From the NCBI GenBank assembly GCA_024959975.1, contig JANXFM010000097.1, positions 1 through 16,786 on the forward strand: DNA of 16,786 bases, read 5' to 3'. This document shows, piece by piece, positions 1-7,051 of this stretch (the first letter of the stretch is position 1; every line of letters starts with the position of its first letter). The translations under genes and the position numbers were made by a program. The DNA comes from Flavobacteriales bacterium. Its GTDB lineage: Bacteria; Bacteroidota; Bacteroidia; Flavobacteriales; UBA7430. The notes beneath the pieces were generated by a model. The model did not search any database and was not told where the DNA came from. It worked only from the letters and a program-made list of their open reading frames with translations.

Positions 1-1376
1 GCAGCAGAATTTTGAGCAGGCGAGAGCGTGTCTAATTCATAATTGTATTCGTAGGCATCCATGGTTTGAATGAATTCCGGTTCTTCGTTGTAAATATTAT
101 TTGTGAAATGCGTACTATTTGAAAGCTCATAGTCGGATTCTTTAAGCTTCATCAAGCAATTGTTGAACTTGTAGTTGAAAGTAGTATTCTCAGTTTCTTC
201 AATTCCTAGTTCACTTTCAATTCTACCATAGATGATACAGTTTTCAAAATCGGCACGTTCCATCGGTCGTAATTGTTCATTTTCGTTAGCGTCTTCGTAA
301 TAATTACTCATACGAATGGAAGGTGCTTGGTGTCCTGAACCATAATTGGCAAAAGTACAATGGCTAAAACGATAGTCCCCTCCGGCAAATAAAAACAGGT
401 CGTGAGCTCCATTGTCATTAATTTGACAATTTGAGGCTTCAATTCTACTGGAATAAGCAAGAATACCGTAACTACTATGATTTGCAACGATCGTATTTTC
501 TAATCTTAATGTGGGTTCAAAGCTATTAGCTACCGTATCTACATGTAAGCCAATGGTACCATTTTTTATGGTTGCATTTTGAATGTGATTATCTGAGCTT
601 CCTCCGGTAAGCCAAATTCTACCCCATTGTCCGGGCAGATCTCTGTAGTATTCATCTAATCGATCGCTGGCTATGAGTATCGGATTAGCAACATCGCCAA
701 GAATTTTCAAACTCGATGATTCCATTACGATGATATTTGCATTGTGATGTAAGTGTACCTGACTTCCGGCAAGTATGTCTAAAGTTCCGCCTTCGTGAAC
801 GATCACATTTCCGTAGATCACATGTGGTTTGTCATTTGTCCAAGTGGTGGCTTCGGTAATGCTGTAAAAGAATAGGGTGTCGTTAGGAACTTCCGGGTCT
901 TCACTATCAAAAACGAAGAATGAATTGCCGTAATAAAAGTGAGCATCTTGTCCCCAGGCAACCAGGTCTACATCTTGAAGATTTCCATTTGTGAGAAATG
1001 TAATGGAGTCGGTATGAATGAGTGGGTCGTTCGTATTATTTGGATCTATGGTCGTTTCGACAAAAATATGAAGGCTGTCGTGCGAACGCAGAATAACATC
1101 TTTCGCTACATCACTTTGAAGTCCGTCAATATTTAATCTGTAAGGGGTGTTTCCGGTACCGGCCAGTTTAATTTCATCAATTTGCAGATCTTCTTCCAGA
1201 TCGTTGTACACTTTTATGCGTTTGGTGACGCTTCCAACTGTAGTGAAGACGGTATCAAAAACGAGTGTATCTACAGAGAAACGGAGGCTTGCAGTCCCTT
1301 GAAAATAAGTATCGGGTTTACGGCAAGCCGATAGTAATATTAATATGAGTAGAGATGTTTTAAAAAGTACTTTCAT
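1..1376 (-). CDS. Secreted lipoprotein with beta-helix-like repeats, C-terminus missing
   Basis: The ATG is at 1376-1374 and the frame stays open to the window edge, so about 458 residues are visible and the C-terminus is missing. The N-terminus (MKVLFKTSLLILILLSACRK) is a lipoprotein signal peptide with lipobox LSAC and Cys18 as the likely lipidated residue. Next comes a beta-rich domain with the stretch FDTVFTTVGSVTKRIKVYN, which I recognise from Bacteroidota surface lipoproteins. From about residue 150 on there are repeated short beta segments (such as NVIVHEGGTLDILAGSQVHL, IQNATIKNGTIGLHVD and LENTIVANHSSYGILAYSS) that look like turns of a right-handed parallel beta-helix. I infer an outer-membrane-anchored surface or periplasmic protein. 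Substrate and function are unknown, and no catalytic motif is visible. It is divergent from the L31 gene and has no obvious partner here. Confidence 0.8.
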   Translation of the reverse strand, partial: MKVLFKTSLLILILLSACRKPDTYFQGTASLRFSVDTLVFDTVFTTVGSVTKRIKVYNDLEEDLQIDEIKLAGTGNTPYRLNIDGLQSDVAKDVILRSHDSLHIFVETTIDPNNTNDPLIHTDSITFLTNGNLQDVDLVAWGQDAHFYYGNSFFVFDSEDPEVPNDTLFFYSITEATTWTNDKPHVIYGNVIVHEGGTLDILAGSQVHLHHNANIIVMESSSLKILGDVANPILIASDRLDEYYRDLPGQWGRIWLTGGSSDNHIQNATIKNGTIGLHVDTVANSFEPTLRLENTIVANHSSYGILAYSSRIEASNCQINDNGAHDLFLFAGGDYRFSHCTFANYGSGHQAPSIRMSNYYEDANENEQLRPMERADFENCIIYGRIESELGIEETENTTFNYKFNNCLMKLKESDYELSNSTHFTNNIYNEEPEFIQTMDAYEYNYELDTLSPAQNSA

Positions 1377-1450
1377 AGTGATTTCTTTGCCCGGTAAAGA
1401 TAGAAAACGAATTGAAAGGAAAATTATTTTGAAAAAAAGCGATTAGGTTT

Positions 1451-1479
1451 TTTGATTTTTGTGAAATTGATTATATTTG
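1451..1479 (+). promoter_or_regulatory. Bacteroidota-type promoter for L31 gene
   Basis: A perfect -7 box TATATTTG (consensus TAnnTTTG) lies at 1472-1479, with a -33 element TTTG at 1451-1454 and a 17-nt spacer. Transcription would start around 1485, leaving a leader of roughly 20 nt before the ATG at 1507. The box overlaps an upstream in-frame TTG codon at 1477, which argues against that codon being the translation start. Confidence 0.65.
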
Positions 1480-1506
1480 CAGTCGAAAATAAAGAGAGAA
1501 TTTAAG

Positions 1507-1758
1507 ATGAAAACGGGAATACATCCAGAAACTTACAGATTAGTTGCAGTGAAAGACATGTCTAACGGCGATACTTTCATTACTAGATCTTGTACTGATA
1601 CTAAAGAAACGATCACTATTGATGGTGCTGAATATCCGTTAATAAAGCGTGAAATCACAAATACATCTCACCCTTTTTACACAGGTAAGATGAAGTTGGT
1701 AGATACTGCGGGACGTATTGATAAATTTAAGAATCGTTACGCGAAGTTTTCTAAGTAA
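1507..1758 (+). CDS. rpmE2: 50S ribosomal protein L31 type B
   Basis: This 83-residue protein begins MKTGIHPETYRLVAVKDMSNGDTF and ends with HPFYTGKMKLVDTAGRIDKFKNRYAKF, the hallmark of bacterial L31. It lacks the zinc-binding CxxC pair of the A type, so it is the zinc-independent B type, normally a little over 80 residues. L31 sits on the 50S subunit and bridges to the 30S subunit. The frame extends upstream to a TTG at 1477, but that adds ten residues not typical of the family and overlaps the -7 promoter box, so ATG 1507 is chosen. The purine-rich stretch AAAGAGAGA lies shortly upstream. It is a single-gene unit with its own promoter and terminator. In many bacteria the B type is the zinc-starvation paralogue, but in Bacteroidota it is often the main L31. 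Confidence 0.93.
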   Translation: MKTGIHPETYRLVAVKDMSNGDTFITRSCTDTKETITIDGAEYPLIKREITNTSHPFYTGKMKLVDTAGRIDKFKNRYAKFSK

Positions 1759-1787
1759 GAATTTACTTGCCCTCACAATAATAGCAC

Positions 1788-1817
1788 AAGGAGCTCTGTT
1801 TACAGAGCTCTTTTTTT
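1788..1817 (+). terminator. Rho-independent terminator after L31 gene
   Basis: GAGCTCTG (1791-1798) pairs with CAGAGCTC (1803-1810) around a TTTA loop, and a run of seven T follows (1811-1817). The As upstream can pair with part of the T-run, so weaker action on the other strand is possible. Confidence 0.85.
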
Positions 1818-1840
1818 GTTTAGTGACCAGTGATGAAAGT

Positions 1841-1942
1841 TGAAAGTTAAAGATTAAAAGTTAAAACTGATAGCTGACTGCCGGGTGATGCGTTAATTTT
1901 TAATCTTTAATTTTCAATTTTCAATTTTTAATCTTTAACTTT
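1841..1942. repeat. AT-rich intergenic repeat with inverted and direct copies
   Basis: The gap between the L31 terminator and the GlmU-like gene holds the word TTAAAGATTAAAA at 1847-1859. Its exact reverse complement occurs twice, at 1898-1910 and 1926-1938. The two right-hand copies lie in a perfect 16-nt direct repeat, AATTTTTAATCTTTAA, at 1895-1910 and 1923-1938. Extended, 1843-1859 pairs with 1926-1942, so the region could fold into a long AT stem. The middle (about 1866-1890) is more GC-rich and carries CTGATAGCTGACTGCC, which resembles a word in the gap near 15012. It looks like a non-coding dispersed repeat rather than a gene. Confidence 0.55.
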
Positions 1943-1949
1943 TCAGGCT

Positions 1950-3125
1950 ATGAGATATCTATTATTCGACGATGAAAACAGGGTAGATCTTTTGCCTTTA
2001 GCCTACACCAGGCCTGTTGCTGAATTTAGAATTGGAATTCTTACCATTGCAGAAAAGTGGTTTAAAAGAATGCCCAAGGAAGCTGTGTTTGGTGGGTATG
2101 TTACGGAGGAATACCTTCAAGATAAATATCCGTCAGATATTAAGGAAGATCAATTATGGATTAATGCTTCAATTTGTCCGAATGATGATTTGATAAAAGA
2201 TGTCTTATCTCTGGAGACAAATGAGAGTTTGTTTGACGCGCAGGAAAATATTGTTGCTTTCCGTTCAGGGGATTTTCAAGAGTCTGTTAATTGTCAAAAA
2301 TCTTACACCGATGTGGCTTTTACTCATGTCCGGAATTTGTGGGACATTTTCAGTAAGAATGGAGTAGAGCTGGAGGCTGATTTTGAATTAATTACGAAAG
2401 GCAGGGTTTCTCAAAAAGCAAATGCCAGCAACAATATTTTAGGTGAAGAGAATCTTTTTATTGAGGAAGGTGCGGAGGTGAATTGTGCGATTATTAATGC
2501 AGCTACAGGGCCGGTTTACATAGCGAAAGATGCTGAGGTAATGGAAGGTTCTATCATAAGAGGGCCTTTTGCCTTATGCGAAGCTTCACAAACGAAATTA
2601 GGAGCTAGGATTTATGGTCCAACTACAGTAGGTCCTCATTCTAAAGTTGGTGGAGAGTTGAATAATGTGGTTATCTTTGGTTATTCAAATAAGGGTCATG
2701 ATGGTTTTCTTGGAAATTCAGTTTTAGGAGCGTGGTGTAATATTGGTGCTGATTCGAATAACTCCAATCTAAAAAATAATTATGCTGATGTTCGTTTATG
2801 GAATTACGCCACAGGTCGTTTTGCGCATACCGGATTACAGTTTTGTGGTTTGATCATGGGAGACCATTCTAAATGTGGAATCAATACCATGTTTAATACC
2901 GGTACTGTTGTTGGCGTAAGTGCCAACATTTTTGGAACCGGATTTCCCCGTAATTTTATTCCGTCATTTTCCTGGGGAGGTCCTCAGGGACAATCAACTT
3001 ATCAAACAACGAAAGTTTTTGAGGTTGCTGAGAAAGTGATGGAGCGAAGAAATTTAGTTTTTAATGACAAAGAAAGAGCGATACTGACAAAAGTCTTCGA
3101 ATTGTCTGAAGATTATCGTCGTTAA
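1950..3125 (+). CDS. GlmU-like sugar nucleotidyltransferase / acyltransferase
   Basis: This 391-residue protein begins MRYLLFDDENRVDLLPLAYTRPVAEFRIG. That start is characteristic of the Bacteroidota alternative GlmU family (UDP-N-acetylglucosamine diphosphorylase / glucosamine-1-phosphate N-acetyltransferase type). Residues 1-150 form the divergent nucleotidyltransferase-like domain; the classical LxxGxGTRM loop of GlmU is absent. Residues about 165-335 are a left-handed beta-helix of hexapeptide repeats (such as GARIYGPTTVGPHSKVGGEL, and GFLGNSVLGAWCNIGADSNN at 252-271) with the family motif GTGFPRNFIPSFSWGG. The expected role is making UDP-GlcNAc for peptidoglycan and lipid A in the cytoplasm. 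The dual activity is inferred from family membership. ATG 1950 sits just after a weak CAGG, and no better start is visible. A gap of 111 nt separates it from lon, which has its own promoter candidate. Confidence 0.85.
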   Translation: MRYLLFDDENRVDLLPLAYTRPVAEFRIGILTIAEKWFKRMPKEAVFGGYVTEEYLQDKYPSDIKEDQLWINASICPNDDLIKDVLSLETNESLFDAQENIVAFRSGDFQESVNCQKSYTDVAFTHVRNLWDIFSKNGVELEADFELITKGRVSQKANASNNILGEENLFIEEGAEVNCAIINAATGPVYIAKDAEVMEGSIIRGPFALCEASQTKLGARIYGPTTVGPHSKVGGELNNVVIFGYSNKGHDGFLGNSVLGAWCNIGADSNNSNLKNNYADVRLWNYATGRFAHTGLQFCGLIMGDHSKCGINTMFNTGTVVGVSANIFGTGFPRNFIPSFSWGGPQGQSTYQTTKVFEVAEKVMERRNLVFNDKERAILTKVFELSEDYRR

Positions 3126-3160
3126 GAGAATAAATCAGCCCTTTTGTCAGTTTTAATTTT

Positions 3161-3176
3161 TGGCATAAGACTTGCC
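3161..3176 (+). promoter_or_regulatory. Candidate sigma-54 (-24/-12) promoter for lon
   Basis: TGGCATAAGACTTGCC matches the RpoN consensus TGGCAY-N5-TTGCW at every key base, missing only the last W. The invariant GG and GC have the correct spacing. It lies 61 bases before the lon ATG, predicting a start near 3187 and a leader of about 50 nt. I see no TAnnTTTG box in the same gap. An activator binding site was not identified. Confidence 0.6.
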
Positions 3177-3236
3177 TTTTGTTAGCCAAAATAGTTTTAT
3201 TCTTTAAGAAAAAGAGCAACGGTTTATCGAGGAATT

Positions 3237-5687
3237 ATGGATACAAAGATTAAGATATTAGATCACCTTTCACTTTCCAGTGTTATTGATCAGGAAGCAG
3301 AATTGATTCCTTTAATGACTGAAGAAGATGAGGAACGCCTGAATGCAGAGGCGATGCCTGATGCTTTGGCGGTTTTACCATTAAGAAATACAGTTCTTTT
3401 TCCGGGTGTGGTGATTCCAATTACTGTGGGTCGCGATAAGTCGATCAAGTTAATTAAGGAGGCAAACAACGGCAATAAAATTATTGGTGTTGTAGCGCAA
3501 AAAGATGCTAAAGTAGAAGATCCTAAAATAGAGGATTTGAATATTACAGGAACGGTAGCTAAAATTTTGCGGATCTTCCGTATGCCCGATGGTAATACTA
3601 CGGTGATTATTCAGGGGCAAAAGCGTTTTGATATTCAGGAGTTTACACAAGAAGACCCTTATTTTAAGGCAATGGTGTCTTCATTCCATGAAACAAAACC
3701 ACCCAAAGGTGATAAAGAATTTGCTGCTTTAGTGGATAGCGTAAAAGATGTTGCTCTCCAGATTATTAAGGATTCTCCTAATATTCCTTCTGAAGCTTCT
3801 TTTGCCATTAAAAATATTGAAAGTGACTCTTTCTTAGTAAACTTTGTGGCTTCAAATATGAATATCGATGTTAAGGAAAAGCAAAAGTTATTAGAGCAGC
3901 CAAATCTGGAAGAACGAACAAAAACGTCTTTAATTCATTTGAATCATGAAATCAACATGATTCAGATGAAAAATGAGATCCAGAATAAGGTTCGAGTAGA
4001 CATAGATGAGCAACAACGTGAGTATTTTTTGAATCAGCAGTTAAAGCAAATTCAGGAAGAACTTGGTGGTAATTCTCACCATGAAGAGGTGGAGGAGATG
4101 CGCATTAGAGCCCGTGAGAAGAAATGGTCTAAAGAGGTGGCTGTTCAAGTAGAAAAAGATTTGAAAAAACTACAGCGTTTAAATCCTCAGGTACCGGATT
4201 ACTCCATTCAGCGCAATTACTTAGAAACCATTTTAGATTTGCCCTGGGAGCATTATTCTAAAGATCAGTTTGATCTAAAACGTGCTGAAAAGGTTTTGGA
4301 TAAAGATCATTATGGTCTTGAAAAAGTGAAAGAACGCATTATTGAGCATTTGGCAGTATTGAAGCTGAAAGGCGATATGAAATCTCCGATTTTGTGTTTG
4401 TACGGACCTCCCGGAGTTGGTAAAACTTCTTTGGGGAAATCGATAGCCGAATCTTTAGGTAGAGAATATGTACGTATGAGTTTGGGTGGTTTGCGCGATG
4501 AATCTGAGATTCGTGGACATCGTAAGACATACATTGGCGCTATGCCGGGTAGAATTGTACAGTCAATTAAGAAAGCAGGAACTTCAAACCCTGTTTTCGT
4601 ACTCGATGAAATTGATAAGTTGGCTGTGGGTAGTCAGGGAGATCCTTCTTCGGCTTTATTGGAAGTTTTAGATCCGGAGCAAAATTCCTCTTTCTACGAT
4701 AATTATCTGGAAATGGGTTACGACTTATCGAAAGTGATGTTTATTGCAACGGCTAACTCGTTAAACACCATTCAGCCTGCTTTAAGAGATCGTATGGAAA
4801 TTATTGATATTAGTGGCTACACCATGGAGGAGAAGGTGCAGATCTCTAAAAGACATCTTTTACCTAAGCAGTTAAAAGAACATGGTTTAGATAAGGAGGC
4901 ACTAAAACTTGGGAAGAAAGAGTTTGAACAAGTTGTAGAAGGCTACACAAGTGAGTCGGGCGTTCGTGGTTTGGATAAGAAATTGGCGAAGTTGGTGCGT
5001 TATGCTGCTAAAAGTATTGCCATGGAAGAGGTGTATGAATCTAAGCTTACCAACGATGCGATCGTTAATATTTTAGGAGCGCATCGTTTCAGTAAAGATA
5101 AATACCAAAACAATGATGTTGCCGGTGTGGTAACAGGTTTGGCATGGACATCGGTAGGGGGTAGTATTTTATTTATTGAGTCTAGTTTAAGTCCTGGTAA
5201 GGGGAAGTTAACGCTTACGGGTAACTTAGGAAAGGTGATGAAAGAGTCGGCTAGTTTAGCTTTGGAATTCATCAAGTCAAATCATGATAAATTTGGATTA
5301 AAGCCGGAAGTTTTTAATAAGTGGGATATTCATATTCACGTTCCCGAAGGAGCGGTTCCTAAAGATGGACCTTCAGCAGGTATTACGATGTTGACTTCTC
5401 TATCTTCTTTGTTCTCACAGAAAAAAGTAAAAAAGAGTTTGGCGATGAGTGGTGAAATTACCCTTAGAGGTAAAGTGCTTCCGGTAGGGGGGATTAAAGA
5501 AAAAATTCTTGCTGCCAAACGTGCTGGTATCAAAGAGATCATTCTTTGTAAAGACAACGAAAAAGATATCCTTGAAATTAAAGCCAATTATCTAAAAGGT
5601 TTGACGTTCAATTATGTTGAAGATATGATGCAGGTGGTTGATATGGCTTTAACTAGTCAAAAGGTAAAGTCAGCAAAAGTTTTATAA
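3237..5687 (+). CDS. lon: ATP-dependent Lon protease
   Basis: This 816-residue LonA-type protease is of normal length. The N-terminal LON substrate-binding domain spans about residues 43-240 (LAVLPLRNTVLFPGVVIPIT). A helical region follows with EQQREYFLNQQLKQIQEELG. The AAA+ module has Walker A GPPGVGKTS at 390-398 and Walker B VLDEID with Asp457/Glu458. The C-terminal protease domain has catalytic Ser713 in PKDGPSAGI and Lys756 in LPVGGIKEKILAAKRAGIKE. The 43-residue Ser-Lys spacing equals that of E. coli Lon (S679/K722). It degrades misfolded and regulatory proteins in the cytoplasm using ATP. ATG 3237 is preceded by GAGGAATT, a fair ribosome site. The upstream gap has a sigma-54-type promoter, which would be an unusual control for lon. 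A bidirectional terminator follows. Confidence 0.98.
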   Translation: MDTKIKILDHLSLSSVIDQEAELIPLMTEEDEERLNAEAMPDALAVLPLRNTVLFPGVVIPITVGRDKSIKLIKEANNGNKIIGVVAQKDAKVEDPKIEDLNITGTVAKILRIFRMPDGNTTVIIQGQKRFDIQEFTQEDPYFKAMVSSFHETKPPKGDKEFAALVDSVKDVALQIIKDSPNIPSEASFAIKNIESDSFLVNFVASNMNIDVKEKQKLLEQPNLEERTKTSLIHLNHEINMIQMKNEIQNKVRVDIDEQQREYFLNQQLKQIQEELGGNSHHEEVEEMRIRAREKKWSKEVAVQVEKDLKKLQRLNPQVPDYSIQRNYLETILDLPWEHYSKDQFDLKRAEKVLDKDHYGLEKVKERIIEHLAVLKLKGDMKSPILCLYGPPGVGKTSLGKSIAESLGREYVRMSLGGLRDESEIRGHRKTYIGAMPGRIVQSIKKAGTSNPVFVLDEIDKLAVGSQGDPSSALLEVLDPEQNSSFYDNYLEMGYDLSKVMFIATANSLNTIQPALRDRMEIIDISGYTMEEKVQISKRHLLPKQLKEHGLDKEALKLGKKEFEQVVEGYTSESGVRGLDKKLAKLVRYAAKSIAMEEVYESKLTNDAIVNILGAHRFSKDKYQNNDVAGVVTGLAWTSVGGSILFIESSLSPGKGKLTLTGNLGKVMKESASLALEFIKSNHDKFGLKPEVFNKWDIHIHVPEGAVPKDGPSAGITMLTSLSSLFSQKKVKKSLAMSGEITLRGKVLPVGGIKEKILAAKRAGIKEIILCKDNEKDILEIKANYLKGLTFNYVEDMMQVVDMALTSQKVKSAKVL

Positions 5688-5707
5688 TTTTTAGTTTAGA
5701 AAACAGA

Positions 5708-5743
5708 AAAAAGCCTTCACAATAATTATTGTGAAGGCTTTTT
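5708..5743. terminator. Bidirectional terminator between lon and dnaN
   Basis: A perfect 36-nt palindrome centred between 5725 and 5726 gives an 18-bp stem (core AGCCTTCACAATAA, and its complement) with A and T runs at its two ends. Either strand therefore forms a hairpin followed by U residues. It lies between the convergent lon and dnaN genes and should stop both transcripts. Confidence 0.9.
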
Positions 5744-5764
5744 AATTCATCGGGGGATGAATAT

Positions 5765-6886
5765 TTAATTGTTTAACATTACGGGCATGACTAACATGAG
5801 GATGTCTTCACCATCTTGAGAATTTCCTTCAGGAAGTAGAATACCTGCACGGTTGGGGGCAGACATTTCAAGGTGGGTTTGTTCTGTTTCGAGATTAGAG
5901 ATCATTTCCATTAAGAAACGTGAGTTGAAACCGATCTCAATATCAGATCCTTCATATTGGCATGATAAGCGTTCGTCTGCTTTGTTAGAGAAGTCGAGAT
6001 CTTCAGCAGAGATATGCATTTCATTACCGGCAATTTTTAAGCGTATTTGGTGTGTCGTTTTGTTTGAGAATATGGAAACCCTTTTTACAGAGTTCAAGAA
6101 CGACAATCGATCTATGGTAAGCTTATTCGGGTTTTCTTGAGGGATTACAGCATTGTAGTTTGGGTATTTCCCATCAATTAAACGACAAGTCAGAACAATT
6201 GAGCCAAAGCTAAATTTGGCATTTGTTTCGTTGTATTCAATTTTCACTTCTTCATCTGCAGCAGCTAAAATACCTTTTAAGATATTTAAAGGTTTTTTAG
6301 GAAGAATGAATTCAGCACTTTGATCACTTGTTACATCGTGGCGTGTGTAACGAACCAGTTTATGGGCATCTGTTGATACCAGTGTTAAACCTGAATCACT
6401 AAACTTGCAAAATACACCGGACATTACCGGACGTAAATCGTCATTTCCTGTAGCAAAAATGGTTTTATTGATACCTGTAGCAATAATGTCAGAATGGATT
6501 AATGCTGTACTTGCAGCTTCAATTCCCGGAGCTTTAGGGAATTCGTCCCCATTTTGGAAGGCTAAAGCATACTTACCCTGATCGGAACTAATTTCTATGC
6601 AATTCTTATCGGTATCGATAAGGAAAGTAAGTGGTTGTTCAGGGAAAGTTTTAAGGGTATCTAGAAGTAATTTTGCAGGAATTGCAACACTACCATTTTC
6701 ATCTGCTTCAACATTTAATGTTGTTGACATGGTCGTTTCCAGATCAGAAGCTGAAATGGTTAGATTATTATCGGCGATCTCAAACAAGATGTTGTCGAGA
6801 ATAGGTAGTGTATTGCTAGAGTTAATTACACCGCTGATGGTTTGTAATTGTTTTAAAAGCTTTGAACTGGAAACAATAAACTTCAT
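5765..6886 (-). CDS. dnaN: DNA polymerase III beta subunit (sliding clamp)
   Basis: The 373-residue protein has the normal beta-clamp length and start (MKFIVSSSKLLKQLQTISGVINSSNTLPILDNILFEI). Family motifs include ISASDLETTMSTTLNV in domain 1, ATGNDDLRPVMSGVFCKF and STDAHKLVRY in domain 2, and the C-terminal end ILMLVMPVMLNN. It forms a dimeric ring around DNA and holds the replicative polymerase and repair proteins. It is not beside dnaA, gyrB or recF here. It lies 165 nt downstream of the gld/DUF4340 cluster on the same strand, with no clear terminator between, so read-through is possible. A -7-like box TACATTTG lies just upstream, and one DnaA-box-like 9-mer is in the same gap. Confidence 0.98.
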   Translation of the reverse strand: MKFIVSSSKLLKQLQTISGVINSSNTLPILDNILFEIADNNLTISASDLETTMSTTLNVEADENGSVAIPAKLLLDTLKTFPEQPLTFLIDTDKNCIEISSDQGKYALAFQNGDEFPKAPGIEAASTALIHSDIIATGINKTIFATGNDDLRPVMSGVFCKFSDSGLTLVSTDAHKLVRYTRHDVTSDQSAEFILPKKPLNILKGILAAADEEVKIEYNETNAKFSFGSIVLTCRLIDGKYPNYNAVIPQENPNKLTIDRLSFLNSVKRVSIFSNKTTHQIRLKIAGNEMHISAEDLDFSNKADERLSCQYEGSDIEIGFNSRFLMEMISNLETEQTHLEMSAPNRAGILLPEGNSQDGEDILMLVMPVMLNN

Positions 6887-6913
6887 TGTGTCTTGGATTT
6901 TATTTCAGTAAAT

Positions 6914-6921
6914 CAAATGTA
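6914..6921 (-). promoter_or_regulatory. Candidate -7 box for dnaN
   Basis: On the minus strand this reads TACATTTG, a perfect match to the Bacteroidota TAnnTTTG element. It lies about 28 nt before the dnaN ATG. I find no clean -33 TTTG at the expected spacing, so the call is tentative. Confidence 0.4.
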
Positions 6922-6960
6922 ATTATCTAAATAAAAACGGGCTATTTTGTTCGCCTTCGT

Positions 6961-6969
6961 TTATTCACA
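6961..6969 (+). promoter_or_regulatory. DnaA-box-like 9-mer upstream of dnaN
   Basis: TTATTCACA fits the DnaA box consensus TTATNCACA exactly. It is a single copy in the 165-nt gap before dnaN. One isolated match can arise by chance in a window of this size, so binding is unproven and there is no cluster that would suggest an origin. Confidence 0.25.
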
Positions 6970-7051
6970 ATTCTGTAGTACTTTTTAACAAATTAAAATC
7001 CAAAACAGGAAATATGAGTTTGTGTAATTTATTTAAAGCCGGGGTCTGATG

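Noticed and set aside
939..1136. Plus-strand ORF of 65 codons
   Set aside because: It lies wholly inside the minus-strand lipoprotein frame, has no family resemblance and no start signal.
1477..1506. Upstream TTG extension of the L31 gene
   Set aside because: It overlaps the -7 promoter box, and the extra ten residues are not found in L31 proteins.
3290..5587. Several 60-90 codon ORFs opposite or out of frame with lon
   Set aside because: They lie within a clearly conserved lon frame and their translations show no domain or signal.
5853..6911. Plus-strand ORFs of 95 and 104 codons opposite dnaN
   Set aside because: They mirror the conserved dnaN coding sequence, and their low-complexity translations have no recognisable fold.
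5765..7051. Replication origin at dnaN
   Set aside because: Only one DnaA-box-like 9-mer is present and dnaA, gyrB and recF are absent; dnaN is often far from the origin in Bacteroidota.
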